Positions 50,183 to 60,241 are shown, counted from the first letter of the stretch. The stretch: 64,000 nucleotides of DNA from Marinobacter sp. F4216 (GCF_019931195.1 NZ_JAIOUO010000007.1:206707-270706); one strand, 5' to 3'. The notes: generated from the letters alone by a model not told the origin. Translations and numbers: made by a program.

Positions 50183-52972
50183 ATGCGCGCTGAGAATCTC
50201 CCCCGCATTCTGTCCGCCACCCGCGCCGTAGTCGCTCTTTCTATTGTACTGATTCTCATAGGCTGTAAGACCGAAAAGGATCCTGACCCTGTAAGAGTAC
50301 TTGGTAGCCCGCCAGAAAATGCCTACCTCGGTGTCGAGTATTCCTATAATTTTGGCGCTGACGGTGGAGAGGGCATTCTTGATTATTCGTTGACGAACGC
50401 TCCCTCTTGGCTAGCTCTGGAAGATATCAATAACAAGGCTCGACAGGGTGTGATAATGAGGGGGGTGCCGGGCCTGACCGGTGGCAATCGCGGAGAATCC
50501 GACCTCGGAACGACTCAGGATATCAACCTGGTTACCACAGATGGCCAAGCCGTGGGGCTTGAGCCCTTTGATATAAATGTGAAAGTTAATCCTCTGAGCT
50601 TGGCGTCCGAAACATTTGTAGAGGGTGAACGGGCTGAACCTCCAGAGGAATTCGAGACCAATCAGTGTGCGATTCCTGATATTAGCCTCAACGGCGAGCA
50701 CACAATTACCTATAACGAATACGCCAGTGATGGCAGTGTAGTGAGCGTCGAACAGGCTACGCTTCCTACGCGTCCAGTCCTCGTTCGAATTCTTCTCGAC
50801 CAGCCATCTGTGACTGAAATCAGCGTTGCTTTTTCTCTGGAATCTAATTTTAACGAAAATAATTGTGACACTGATTTTGCGCCTCCTCACCAGCGATGTG
50901 ATCAATCGGAGTCCAATGAAGACGATGCGGTTATCGGCCGGGATGTAATTGCGCTCGGAAGTGGCAGTCAGCAACTGTTGGGCGACATCGATTATCTGTT
51001 CTACGAACCCGATAGTTCAGGTGCTTCCACGTCGGGCGTTGTAACGTTGAGCCCGGGTACCACTGAGTGTTTCATTCGTTTAGAGGTTATCGAGGACGGC
51101 TTTCCCGAACGGACAGAAAATTTCACGGTCAGGCTGACCGAAGTCCGCTCAGGGCTTGCGTCCCTGGGTAGAAGAGATACCTATGCAAAGGCCATGTCGA
51201 TTGAAGACAATGAACCTGTTGTCAGCCTGAAAACGGCCAAAGGAGGTGGCCGAGACACCCTGAATATCGGCCAGTCTAAAGAATTCACTGCGGTACTGAC
51301 TGGAAAACGCAGTGACGAAATCCGTGCAAAACTCGCCTCCAGAGGTTCGTCCACAGCAATTATTGGAACCGATTTTTACACCCAGCTGCAGTCTCCCGGT
51401 GGAATCTGGGAGGACGCTGATGAAATCGTCTTTCCGGTTGGAACCGACGAGGTTACTTTCCGGGTCCAAATCGAAGATTCAGATTCGTTTTCAAACCTCC
51501 TGTCCGACGATAAGTTCGCATTGATCGAGATAGATGCGACTTATCAGGCCGGGCGGCCTAATCATGCGCGAGGTGCCAATGATGCTCCGCTTAGGATTAG
51601 TCTGAATGAGCTGACAAGTCCACTGATTGTTAACGGGTTAGGTGCGGAAGAATTTATGCCAACTGACATTTCAGTTGAGCAAAATGGAAATATTTTTGTG
51701 GCTGGATATGAGCCCCTGAATGGCGATCGCATCGTTGCCCGTATTTATAGCCGGCAGGGGGAGCTTATTCAGGAGGTCGAAGTGGCTGCGCCAGCAAACG
51801 GATTCGTGGCGGATATAAGTAAAGGGCCACTTATTGCTACATCCCAACGGGACGTTAGAGATCCGGTTACAGGGGCAGAAGGGCCCAGGTACGAGTTTGG
51901 CGTAGCTTACAACATCAGTTCAGTCGAAACGGATGGAATGGATATTGTAATTTCTAAGTTCATCTTCGACCCAGATAGCAACGGTGGCGAATATACTCGA
52001 AGCTGGGAGATAAGTTCCGGTACTACAGGGGATGATGCTGTGCAGGCGATTGACGTCAACTCGGCTGGAAATATCGTCATCGCTGGAGCAACCAATGACG
52101 CTTGGCCGGATCAGGCTTCAGCAGGAAACTTTGATAGTTTCGTGCAAACCATAGACGGAGTGCTTGACGGTAGCGAGGTAACACCACAAGTGAGCTCTAC
52201 CCGGCAGGTAGGTTATACCGGTGACGAACAGGTTGCCGGCGTGACTGCGGGCGATTCTATTCCCCTTGTGATGGGCTGGAGCTCAAATCTGGAGGGTGGA
52301 CCAGACGCTATTGGTGAGCCTGGAGGCTTCTCCTACAGCGTGAGTAGCTCTTCGAGCAACGTTAACGTGAATCAGGTTGCCACAGAACTGGGTGATCGTA
52401 TTGTGTCCGGTGCTTCTTCCAGCTCTAATATTTGGTTCCTCGGAAACGGTCGTACACAGTACCTCTTTGCTGATCGAGGAAATGGAGCCGCACCGTCCTA
52501 TGAGCGTGAACCTCTGAGCAGCGAAGCTGGCTTCGTCGTGGGGATCTCAAGGTTCGGTAACATAAGAAAAGCATTCTCTTTGAACGATAAGGACGACAGC
52601 CAAAAAGATGAGTTTAGCGATATCATCCTTTTCAATGGTGACTTGGTCGTGTCCGGGTTAACTGAAGGGCGTTTTAACTCCAGTGCCGAGGTGCTAGGTC
52701 AGCACGGAGTCCTTTCCAGGATTTCATTAACGGCAGAACCAGGAGAGGTTGCTGTCACAGATAGTGAAGACACCTCCAGTGGTGATGAGGCGAACGGGGA
52801 TGAAACCTCCGGGGAATATAGCAGCAGTTGGCGATTTCAGTCCTCTTTGAGTGATACGGAAGTCTCATCCCTGGCGAACTATCGTGACGATGAGATTACC
52901 GCTCTTGTTCGGTCGTCGAACGATTGGCAAATATTATTGTTTGGTCCCGAGGGGGATGCGCTAAACCCCTAG
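50183..52972 (+). CDS. Large lipoprotein with Ig-like and Calx-beta domains
   Basis: 929 residues. A lipoprotein signal with the lipidated Cys at residue 28 (LILIGC). Residues 35-130 resemble a putative-Ig domain (SPPENAYLGVEYSYNFGADG). Two Calx-beta-like repeats follow (TTECFIRLEVIEDGFPERTENF about 290-315; a second about 395-450). The last 450 residues are a beta-propeller-like region with repeated V-x-N-G-N-I-x-V-A-G patterns, and a Ser/Asp-rich tail. Its base composition is more AT-rich and its codon use less biased than its neighbours, which suggests faster change or transfer. It is probably a surface or periplasmic adhesion/binding protein; function not known. Confidence 0.78.
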   Translation: MRAENLPRILSATRAVVALSIVLILIGCKTEKDPDPVRVLGSPPENAYLGVEYSYNFGADGGEGILDYSLTNAPSWLALEDINNKARQGVIMRGVPGLTGGNRGESDLGTTQDINLVTTDGQAVGLEPFDINVKVNPLSLASETFVEGERAEPPEEFETNQCAIPDISLNGEHTITYNEYASDGSVVSVEQATLPTRPVLVRILLDQPSVTEISVAFSLESNFNENNCDTDFAPPHQRCDQSESNEDDAVIGRDVIALGSGSQQLLGDIDYLFYEPDSSGASTSGVVTLSPGTTECFIRLEVIEDGFPERTENFTVRLTEVRSGLASLGRRDTYAKAMSIEDNEPVVSLKTAKGGGRDTLNIGQSKEFTAVLTGKRSDEIRAKLASRGSSTAIIGTDFYTQLQSPGGIWEDADEIVFPVGTDEVTFRVQIEDSDSFSNLLSDDKFALIEIDATYQAGRPNHARGANDAPLRISLNELTSPLIVNGLGAEEFMPTDISVEQNGNIFVAGYEPLNGDRIVARIYSRQGELIQEVEVAAPANGFVADISKGPLIATSQRDVRDPVTGAEGPRYEFGVAYNISSVETDGMDIVISKFIFDPDSNGGEYTRSWEISSGTTGDDAVQAIDVNSAGNIVIAGATNDAWPDQASAGNFDSFVQTIDGVLDGSEVTPQVSSTRQVGYTGDEQVAGVTAGDSIPLVMGWSSNLEGGPDAIGEPGGFSYSVSSSSSNVNVNQVATELGDRIVSGASSSSNIWFLGNGRTQYLFADRGNGAAPSYEREPLSSEAGFVVGISRFGNIRKAFSLNDKDDSQKDEFSDIILFNGDLVVSGLTEGRFNSSAEVLGQHGVLSRISLTAEPGEVAVTDSEDTSSGDEANGDETSGEYSSSWRFQSSLSDTEVSSLANYRDDEITALVRSSNDWQILLFGPEGDALNP

Positions 52973-53184
52973 GCGGTCGTATCGCTCAAGGCAGAAATTC
53001 AAAAACGCGTAGATAGTTCTTATTGGTCACAATGCCCGAAGGCCCCGCCGGTGAGGTAATTACCAGTGCAGCTTCACTATGTTAAGAAAGCATTAGCCGT
53101 GCGAGGAGCCTAGCGTCGGTTTCGGGCGTGACGGTAATGTAAGCGGAAAATGCTGACTATTTTTCAGCAAAGATCGGAAAATCT

Positions 53185-55062
53185 TCACTTTTGAGCGATC
53201 AACCTCCGGCTACGCAAACGATAGGCAAGTCTTCCCGGTAAGCATTCTGGGTGCCCAAGTAATCGGTCTGCCAGATATTCGGCTAACAACGGAGCATAGG
53301 TCAGCCCTTTGCTTCCCAGCCCTGTTAGCATGAATAAATCAGGTGCGGGTTCATCCTCAGCGGTGTCGTCGACCTTATCAGCAACGGGTTGATAATCATG
53401 CGTGGTACAGCGAAACGCCACTCGCCCCTCAAGTTCTTTTGCCAGGGGGCCTTCGTGGTCCTCAAAAAGCGCAGGCGTCATGTCTTTGAGCGCCGACAGA
53501 TTCTGTTCATGTGATTCGACGGTCGGATTGGGGTTTTCGTCGTGAATATCGAACGTTGCCCCAGTTACGGCCAGGCCCGAATGCCCTGGATTCAGGTATT
53601 TTTGTCCGCAAATAACCGCTTTAGGTAGGCTGATTAAGTCCTTCCTGATGTGGGAAACCTGACCCCGAATGCTTTTGAATCTGTACGTGTGACATGAGGG
53701 AATGAGCGAGCCTGTCTGATGCCCAGCGCACAGGACCGGTACAGTGCATTTGATCTGGTTTCCGTTTTTAGCGGAAATGATCCAGTGGCGATCTTGAGCG
53801 GCCAGGGTTTCGACGGAGAAATTAAACACTCTCTTGATACGCGGATGCTCTGCAAGGGTTGTGCAGAGAGCTCCGGGCCGAAGCCAGCCACTTCCGGGGA
53901 ACCATAGCCCTCCCGACTGAGTTTTAACACCACACAGTTCAGCTGCTTCTTCCTTGTCTACGGGGCGCAAGATTTCGGGCGGGTAACCATTTCTGACCAG
54001 GAAACGTTGCTGGCGTTGTAGCTCTTCCGGCGAGGATGCCAGCTGGAGCAGGCCCGTCGGGAACCAGAAATTCTTGAAGAATGGCCGGTAATAACGCTGA
54101 GCAAAGAGTAATGCGCTGAGAGCCAGCGCCGCTTGATCGTTGAACTCTACACCCAGTTTGACGTAGGTCGCACCCTGCAGATTGCCTGAGGCGCCGGCTC
54201 CCGGTCCCTCGGCCTCGTCAACCAGAATAACCTCGGCGCCTCGGTCTGCCAGGTTTCTTGCAAGAAGACATCCAGCAATGCCGGCACCTATGACCGCAAT
54301 GGGGCCATGGGCTGTGTCATTAACGGGGTTGGAGTCAGCGGCTAAACAGCCGGCCAACATATCCCGTTTGCGACCGAAGCCTGGCTCTTTGCTCATGGCA
54401 AAGCCGGCATCAGTCAGCGCCCGCCGAATACGACCCACCGCTGTGAACGTCGCCAGCGTGGTACCCGGCTTGCTATGTATGCGAATCAGGTCGATCGCTT
54501 CTTCCAGCCACATCTCAGGGTTCAGTGAGGGTGCGAATCCGTCAAGAAACCAGGCGTCTGCGTTGAAAGTCAGGTCGTTCCAGGCGTCGAGGATGTCACC
54601 GAAATAGAGGGTGAGACGTACACGACCCTCATCGAGGACGAGCCGATGAACCCCACGAACAAGCGGGGGGTAGCTGTCCAGCAACTGTTCTGCGAGTTCC
54701 TTGAGTTCCGGCCAGAGCGCCAGCGCCTTCTTGAGGTCCGCTACGGTGAGCGGGTAGCGTTCTACGGATACGAAGTGCAGGGTGGCGAAGGGAGCCGGGC
54801 CTGAATCCCGCCACTCTTGCCATGCGGCGAGAAAATTCAGGCCGGTACCAAAGCCTGATTCTGCGATCACGAAACTGTCACCGTTCCCGACTTTGCAGAA
54901 ACGTTCCGGAAGCCCGTTGTGCTTCAAGAATACGTAGCGAGTTTCCTCCAGGCCGTTTTCGCGACTGAAATACACATCACCAAAACGACTGGATTCCGGC
55001 ACTCCTTCTCGCCATACAATCTCGGCGGGTTCTATTGCCGGGGGAAGAAGTTCGTCTTGCAT
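53185..55062 (-). CDS. mnmC: Bifunctional tRNA 5-methylaminomethyl-2-thiouridine synthase MnmC
   Basis: 625 residues, both domains. Residues 1-240 are the SAM-dependent methyltransferase MnmD (ESGFGTGLNFLAAW; WFLDGFAPSLNPEMW). From about 255 the FAD oxidoreductase begins (IAVIGAGIAGCLLARNLADRG). The C-terminal MLTGLGSKGLTYAPLLAE is typical. It removes the carboxymethyl group from cmnm5s2U and methylates nm5s2U at the tRNA wobble base. It starts four bases after the cyclophilin gene. Confidence 0.95.
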   Translation of the reverse strand: MQDELLPPAIEPAEIVWREGVPESSRFGDVYFSRENGLEETRYVFLKHNGLPERFCKVGNGDSFVIAESGFGTGLNFLAAWQEWRDSGPAPFATLHFVSVERYPLTVADLKKALALWPELKELAEQLLDSYPPLVRGVHRLVLDEGRVRLTLYFGDILDAWNDLTFNADAWFLDGFAPSLNPEMWLEEAIDLIRIHSKPGTTLATFTAVGRIRRALTDAGFAMSKEPGFGRKRDMLAGCLAADSNPVNDTAHGPIAVIGAGIAGCLLARNLADRGAEVILVDEAEGPGAGASGNLQGATYVKLGVEFNDQAALALSALLFAQRYYRPFFKNFWFPTGLLQLASSPEELQRQQRFLVRNGYPPEILRPVDKEEAAELCGVKTQSGGLWFPGSGWLRPGALCTTLAEHPRIKRVFNFSVETLAAQDRHWIISAKNGNQIKCTVPVLCAGHQTGSLIPSCHTYRFKSIRGQVSHIRKDLISLPKAVICGQKYLNPGHSGLAVTGATFDIHDENPNPTVESHEQNLSALKDMTPALFEDHEGPLAKELEGRVAFRCTTHDYQPVADKVDDTAEDEPAPDLFMLTGLGSKGLTYAPLLAEYLADRLLGHPECLPGRLAYRLRSRRLIAQK

Positions 55063-55066
55063 GGCT

Positions 55067-55687
55067 TTACTGTTCTGACTCCAATACCGTCACGTTCTCG
55101 ATCACAACCGGCTCGACTGGAACGTCGGCCAAACCACGGGAATAGCCGGTTTCCACATCTGCGATAGCGTCAACAACTTCCATGCCCTCAACCACTTTCC
55201 CGAAGACCGCGTAACCGGGACCTCGTACACCAGCATCTAGAAAACTGTTATCCACTTGATTAATGAAAAACTGGGACGTCGCACTGTCCGGAGCACTGGT
55301 CCTGGCCATCGAGATCGTTCCGCGGAGATTTTTCAGGGTGGGGCTCGCCTCATTGACGATGGGGGCGCCGGTTTGTTTGCGGGACAGTGCGGTAGTGAAG
55401 CCACCACCCTGAATCATGAATCCCGGTATAACCCGATGGAAAATAGTACTGTCGTAAAACCCGTCAGTTACATAAGTCAGAAAATTCTCGACGGTTTCAG
55501 GCGCTACATCCGGCCGAAGCTGCAGCACAATAGCGCCAAGGCTTGTGACCATTCTGACTTTTGGCAGAACCTCATCGCCGGATGAATTATCACTGTGCGC
55601 CTGTACTGCAGTGGTCGGAATAAAAGCAACAAACAGAACGATCAGGGCAGCAATAAGTTTCTGGACAGGTCTTACGGAATTCAGCAT
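55067..55687 (-). CDS. Periplasmic peptidyl-prolyl cis-trans isomerase (cyclophilin)
   Basis: 206 residues. A signal peptide of about 30 residues (cleavage after AVQA) is followed by one cyclophilin domain, with the active-site segments [19 protein letters not shown] and [10 protein letters not shown]. PpiA type. Its stop is four bases before the mnmC start, so the two are co-transcribed, though no functional link is obvious. Confidence 0.93.
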   Translation of the reverse strand: MLNSVRPVQKLIAALIVLFVAFIPTTAVQAHSDNSSGDEVLPKVRMVTSLGAIVLQLRPDVAPETVENFLTYVTDGFYDSTIFHRVIPGFMIQGGGFTTALSRKQTGAPIVNEASPTLKNLRGTISMARTSAPDSATSQFFINQVDNSFLDAGVRGPGYAVFGKVVEGMEVVDAIADVETGYSRGLADVPVEPVVIENVTVLESEQ

Positions 55688-55836
55688 CTTGACGGCTCTC
55701 TATGGGTGGCAACGTTTTTGAGTATACGAACGACGGCATTATCCAGAAAACGGATTTCGGAATCACGATGTTAGCAGATGCTGAGTGGAATTCTCTGGCT
55801 CGCCTATATTCGTAGGAAAGTATCCAGCAGCCCCTG
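55688..55836. other. Region between cyclophilin gene and cheV remnant
   Basis: Together with the following remnant this makes about 460 bases without an intact gene. No terminator or clear promoter is seen here. Confidence 0.5.
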
Positions 55837-56112
55837 ATGCACATTGCTCTTCGCGTCGGTCACCAGCTTGATGGCGTGAATGATTTCCTGTGTGAAAGAA
55901 AGGGTCTGTCGTTATACGCTGTTATCAAACTCGATGGTGATTTGGTGGAAGTATCTGATGTAGATAAGATTCTTGCAGAAGTGTGAGCACTGCGAGAAGA
56001 TGCCTAACAAGAGGTTTTGAGCAGACGATCAGGTGAGGTTAACACCCACCTGCCGGCCCTGGTTGTCGACGAATCGGCTGAACGGGTCATGGACATTGTC
56101 GATCAGCGCTGA
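55837..56112 (+). pseudogene. cheV: Remnant of cheV, immediately upstream of cheR
   Basis: A single plus frame of 92 codons with two internal stops (TGA at 55984, TAA at about 56005). Its first part ends LYAVIKLDGDLVEV then SDVDKILAEV, which lines up with the end of the CheW-like domain of CheV as I remember it (LTAVTRVDGRLVEI, IDVEKVLAEV). After the second stop, LPALVVDESAERVMD resembles the opening of the CheV receiver domain. The rest of both domains is missing. In pseudomonads cheV directly precedes cheR, as here, which supports the call. Confidence 0.6.
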
Positions 56113-56149
56113 CAGCCGTTTCGGCTTACCGATCCAATACAGAATGTAA

Positions 56150-56980
56150 ATGAAAGCAGACCTTACTCCTCAGGAATACCTGGCGTTCAAAAAATTCCTT
56201 CAGGATGCCTGCGGTATCTTACTGGGTGAAAACAAACAATACCTGGCTAAGAGCCGGCTGTGCAGGATCCTTGAAGAGCACAGGTTTGAATCCCTTGGCG
56301 CACTGCTGGAAGAGTTGCAGCGTCCCGGGCGAGGGGGGCTGCGTGAGGTGGTCATCGACGCAATGACCACCAATGAAACCCTGTGGTTCCGGGATAATCA
56401 TCCTTTTCGCATTCTTCAGGACAAGCTTTTACCTGAGTTTGCTGATCGCAAGGGCAATCAACCGCTCAGATTCTGGTCTGCAGCTTGTTCGACCGGGCAG
56501 GAGCCTTACTCCGTGGCTATGGCGCTTGAGGAATTTCGCCGCCAGCGACCGGGAACGCTTCGGGATGCCAGAATCACCGCGACAGATATATCCCAAAGCG
56601 TTCTGGAAGTGGCGCGCAAGGGCGAGTACGAGATGCTTGCCACGGGGCGGGGAGGGCTCTCCCCGGAGCGCCAAAAGCTGTTTTTTCAGCCTTCACCCAA
56701 TGGCGGCTGGCAAATCAACGCTCAGCTCAAGAAAATGGTTGAGTTTAAATTACTCAACCTGCTGGATCGTTTCGTACTCGGCAAGTTTGATGTTGTGATG
56801 TGCCGTAATGTCCTGATCTATTTTTCCGGGGAACTCAAAAAGGACATTCTCACGCGCATTCACGCCACACTTAACCCCGGAGGCTACCTGATTCTTGGGG
56901 CCTCTGAGTCGCTCAATGGCCTGTCAGACCTGTACGAAATGGTCCGGTGCCAGCCGGGCATCATCTACCGGAAAAAGTAG
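56150..56980 (+). CDS. cheR: Chemotaxis protein methyltransferase CheR
   Basis: 276 residues. N-terminal helical domain (EYLAFKKFLQDACGILLGENK), then the SAM-binding methyltransferase with TTNETLWFRD, FWSAACSTGQEPYSVAM and FDVVMCRNVLIYF. It methylates receptor glutamates in the cytoplasm. It lies after a degraded cheV, with no other chemotaxis or flagellar gene in the window. Confidence 0.95.
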   Translation: MKADLTPQEYLAFKKFLQDACGILLGENKQYLAKSRLCRILEEHRFESLGALLEELQRPGRGGLREVVIDAMTTNETLWFRDNHPFRILQDKLLPEFADRKGNQPLRFWSAACSTGQEPYSVAMALEEFRRQRPGTLRDARITATDISQSVLEVARKGEYEMLATGRGGLSPERQKLFFQPSPNGGWQINAQLKKMVEFKLLNLLDRFVLGKFDVVMCRNVLIYFSGELKKDILTRIHATLNPGGYLILGASESLNGLSDLYEMVRCQPGIIYRKK

Positions 56981-56984
56981 GCTT

Positions 56985-58172
56985 ATGCCTCTGAATGTCT
57001 GGGTGCTCATCGTCAGTCAGGCGCTGGCCATGTGCATGGCGCCGTTCATCGTCTTCATCGGCAGTATCCAGGGACGTTTGCTCACGACACATCCTGAACT
57101 TGCTACGCTGCCGGTAGGGCTGGTGGTGGTTGGAACTGTGCTTGCTGTTAAGCCTTCGGCGGCGCTGGCGGAGCGATTGGGGCGCAAACAGGTCATGCTG
57201 CTGGGGACCCTTTGTGGCTCATCGTTCGCCGGTATCGGAGCGTTGGCTTCGTGGCTCTCGAGCTTTCCATTGCTGTGTATTGCCGCAATTGGTGGCGGCT
57301 CCGCCCTGGCGGTGGTACACCAGTATCGCTTTGCTGCGATGGAATCGGTGCCGTCGGAGTTGGCAGGAACGGCAGCCGCAAGGGTGCTGCTCGGCGGATT
57401 GGTTGCCGCCTGGTTAGGGCCCGAGATTGCCGCGTTGGGCAGTGGTCAGGGCGAGGCTTATCCCTTCCTGTTTAGCTGGGTCGGGCTGGCGGCAGTTCAA
57501 CTGGTTGCAGCGTTGGTTCTGGCGCTGGGTTACCGTTCGGCGAGCGAGCGCGTAAGGTCCCAACAGTCGGGAGGCGGGCGCCCGCTGTCTGAAATTCTTC
57601 GAAATCCACTGATCCTGGTTGCGATAAGTTCGGCCGCGGTTGGCTACGCTGTGATGAGTTTTATCATGACCGCAACGCCCTTGAGCATGACCGAGCTCGC
57701 TGATCATGACCTGAATGATGCCAAGCAGGTCATCCAGCTTCATATCATGGCCATGTATCTGCCGTCACTGATCAGCGGTTGGCTTATCCGCACCATTGGA
57801 ATACCCGTTCTGATGGTGACCGGCCTTTTGCTGTACCTGGCGTGTATCGGATTGGCCCTCGGCGGAGTGAGCTTTCATCACTATCTCGGGGCTTTGCTGA
57901 TGTTGGGCGTTGGCTGGAACTTTCTGTTTGTTGGGGGAACTTCTCTTCTACCAGAGGGTTACCGTGACGAAGAGCGGTTCCGGGTACAGGGGCTCAATGA
58001 TATGGTCGTTTTCAGTGCCCAGGCCTCGGCGGCCTTGTCCGCCGGGGCGGTCCTGAGCTGGGCCGGATGGGGCGGCCTCGTGGTTACGGCCATCCCGCTG
58101 TTGGTTCTGCATGGAGCCCTGTTGGCAACCTGGTGGATCAGCACCCGTTCAGCGGTACGTTCGCACGATTGA
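56985..58172 (+). CDS. Major facilitator superfamily transporter
   Basis: 395 residues from the ATG at 56985, four bases after the cheR stop; the longer in-frame start at 56895 overlaps cheR and is rejected. About 12 hydrophobic helices with the A-loop motif between helices 2 and 3 (LAERLGRKQVMLLG). Polar residues are few, and the substrate is unknown. It runs into the flavin reductase gene with an 11-base gap. Confidence 0.88.
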   Translation: MPLNVWVLIVSQALAMCMAPFIVFIGSIQGRLLTTHPELATLPVGLVVVGTVLAVKPSAALAERLGRKQVMLLGTLCGSSFAGIGALASWLSSFPLLCIAAIGGGSALAVVHQYRFAAMESVPSELAGTAAARVLLGGLVAAWLGPEIAALGSGQGEAYPFLFSWVGLAAVQLVAALVLALGYRSASERVRSQQSGGGRPLSEILRNPLILVAISSAAVGYAVMSFIMTATPLSMTELADHDLNDAKQVIQLHIMAMYLPSLISGWLIRTIGIPVLMVTGLLLYLACIGLALGGVSFHHYLGALLMLGVGWNFLFVGGTSLLPEGYRDEERFRVQGLNDMVVFSAQASAALSAGAVLSWAGWGGLVVTAIPLLVLHGALLATWWISTRSAVRSHD

Positions 58173-58182
58173 GGAGAAATCG

Positions 58183-58800
58183 ATGTACATTGATTTTGAA
58201 GGAATGAAGCCAGCGGACATCTATCACGCGTTAACCCAGACCGCGATTCCCCGGCCCATCGCCTGGGTGTTGAGCGAGAACCCGGACGGCGATTTCAACC
58301 TGGCGCCGTTTTCCTTTTTCACGCCGATTACCAGCAATCCACCGCTGGTGATGATTTCGGTGGGTCGCAAGCCGACCGATCAGTCGTTTAAAGATACCCG
58401 CGTCAATATCGAATACCGCAAAGAGTTTGTGCTGCATATTGCCCACCGCGGTCTGGCTCAGGCGGTCACAGAATCGTCCCGCACCCTGCCGCATGGAGAG
58501 TCGGAGCTGAGCAATCTGGAGTTGGAATTGACAGACTTTGAAGGCTTTCGCCTGCCGAGACTTCGGGATTGCCCGGTTGCCATGGCGTGTGAGCTTTATG
58601 AGATCAAGGAAATCGGAGCTGGGCCGCAAAGCCTGGTATTTGGCCTGGTGAAGAAGGTATTCGTTGCAGATCAGGCTGTGCAGACCGATGAAAAGGAACG
58701 CACCGTGTTTGATGCGGCCTCGATAGACCCGCTCGGTCGCCTGGGTGGAAGTGAATACGTGACCTTTGGTGAGGTTATTAAGATTCCTCGCCCGTCCTGA
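58183..58800 (+). CDS. Flavin reductase-like (FMN-binding split barrel) protein
   Basis: 205 residues from the ATG at 58183, preceded by GAGGAGAAA. FMN-binding segments AIPRPIAWVLSENPDGDFN and APFSFFTPITSNPPLVMIS are typical of the flavoredoxin/DIM6-NTAB family. Such proteins bind FMN and either reduce flavins or transfer electrons. It is probably cotranscribed with the MFS gene upstream. Confidence 0.9.
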   Translation: MYIDFEGMKPADIYHALTQTAIPRPIAWVLSENPDGDFNLAPFSFFTPITSNPPLVMISVGRKPTDQSFKDTRVNIEYRKEFVLHIAHRGLAQAVTESSRTLPHGESELSNLELELTDFEGFRLPRLRDCPVAMACELYEIKEIGAGPQSLVFGLVKKVFVADQAVQTDEKERTVFDAASIDPLGRLGGSEYVTFGEVIKIPRPS

Positions 58801-58818
58801 ACATGAACAGGAAGTGAA

Positions 58819-59718
58819 ATGGACCAACTGAATCTCAGGCATCTGTATTACTTCTGGATGATTAGTCGGGAAGGCACCATTGCGAGAGCCAGTGAAGTGC
58901 TGGATCTGGCGCCGCAGACCTTGAGTGGTCAACTGGCGACCTTTGAGACAGCGCTCGGGGGGATGCTGTTTGAGCGTGAGAGACGACGCCTACACCTGAC
59001 CGATCTTGGTCGCACAGTCTTGGGTTACGCCGATGAGATTTTTGCTTTAACGAGTGAACTCAATGATGTGGTTCGGCTTGCGCCGGCCGAACGACCGCTT
59101 TCACTTTCCGCCGGAGTTTCGGCCTCCATCCACAAACTGATTGCCTACAACCTTTTGCAGCCAGCGATGAAGCTGAAAAGACCGGTACACCTGAATTGCC
59201 TCACGGGAAACACCGAGGACCTTATTCTTCGCCTGAAGCGAAAGGAACTGGACGTGGTGCTGACAGATTGGGTGCCCCAGGAGGAAGATCAGCGTGGCTT
59301 TGCCGTCCATTCTCTCGCTGGTTCCGCGATCAGCCTGTTTGCATCGCCTGGCCTGGCTGAGCCATTGATGGATGGATTCCCGGAATCCCTGAATGGGGCA
59401 CCGATGCTGGCCACGACGGCTGACGCTCCATATTTCAAAAACCTCATGCATTGGTTTTCCGTCAATGGTGTAAAGCCAGAAATCGTCGCACGGGTCGACG
59501 ACAGTGCGCTCGTCAAAGTATTCGGCAGCCAGGGCCTTGGGGTATTTGCCGCACCCACGGCGATTCGGGGTGAGGTCTGTCGCCAGTACCGGGTGGAAGA
59601 AATCGCTTCTATTGATGATGTGAACGAAGCGCTCTTTGCCATCACACGCAGTAAGCATCCGGCCCATGATGGCGTTCGTGCTATTTGTGAAAACAGCGTC
59701 TGGTTTGGTTCCGAATAG
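58819..59718 (+). CDS. LysR-family regulator, NhaR-like
   Basis: 299 residues. N-terminal helix-turn-helix with LNLRHLYYFWMISREGTI and ASEVLDLAPQTLSGQLATFE, close to NhaR. The C-terminal co-inducer domain is full length. NhaR activates sodium/proton antiporter genes in Na+-rich environments, fitting a marine host, but no nhaA is adjacent and the assignment is by resemblance only. It starts 18 bases after the flavin reductase gene. Confidence 0.85.
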   Translation: MDQLNLRHLYYFWMISREGTIARASEVLDLAPQTLSGQLATFETALGGMLFERERRRLHLTDLGRTVLGYADEIFALTSELNDVVRLAPAERPLSLSAGVSASIHKLIAYNLLQPAMKLKRPVHLNCLTGNTEDLILRLKRKELDVVLTDWVPQEEDQRGFAVHSLAGSAISLFASPGLAEPLMDGFPESLNGAPMLATTADAPYFKNLMHWFSVNGVKPEIVARVDDSALVKVFGSQGLGVFAAPTAIRGEVCRQYRVEEIASIDDVNEALFAITRSKHPAHDGVRAICENSVWFGSE

Positions 59719-59827
59719 GTTTGCATCGAAAAAAGCGATCACGTGGGATTGATAAACCTTATTTAGTCGACCTTTGATCGAGGCGAAGATGGAATCGTGT
59801 GAAGGCGTTTAACAAGGAGCAGCGGTC

Positions 59828-60199
59828 ATGAAAACCATTCATAAATTCCGTCTTGAAGCTGGCAAGGAACCTGTCACCCTTTCTCTTTGTGAAGGCAGCA
59901 GGGTGGTTCGCAGCGAGTACATCGTCTCGGACAAGGCGGTGTACATCTGGGTAGAGCAGCCGCTGAAGGCCAGCGCCCGTCTGACAGATCGGCGGTTCAG
60001 AGTGGCATTCTCGGGCGAACCGGTCCCGGACAGTTATCAATATGTCGACACTGCTCTCGACCCTTTCGGGCCGGAGGCGTACCACGTGTTTGAGGTGCCC
60101 CGGGCCGAGCACCCCTGGAGCGATGTGAAGACGGACGACAGCGTGACGCACTCACTGGGCAAAGGTGAAGGGTGGCGCTCAACGGTCGGGTTGTCCTGA
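59828..60199 (+). CDS. Small protein of unknown function, MKTIHKF type (DUF7352-like)
   Basis: 123 residues with AAGGAGCAGCGGTC before the ATG. It opens MKTIHKFRLEAG and has a central VYIWVEQ strand and a closing YHVFEVP, a pattern I associate with short proteins found mainly in phages (DUF7352). It is likely a small beta fold. No phage genes surround it. It is followed by a strong terminator. Confidence 0.65.
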   Translation: MKTIHKFRLEAGKEPVTLSLCEGSRVVRSEYIVSDKAVYIWVEQPLKASARLTDRRFRVAFSGEPVPDSYQYVDTALDPFGPEAYHVFEVPRAEHPWSDVKTDDSVTHSLGKGEGWRSTVGLS

Positions 60200-60214
60200 A
60201 CAGGGTTGCTGAAC

Positions 60215-60241
60215 AAACGGGCCTTTTGGCCCGTTTTTCTT
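60215..60241 (+). terminator. Intrinsic terminator
   Basis: AAACGGGCC-tttt-GGCCCGTTT followed by TTCT. Confidence 0.9.
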
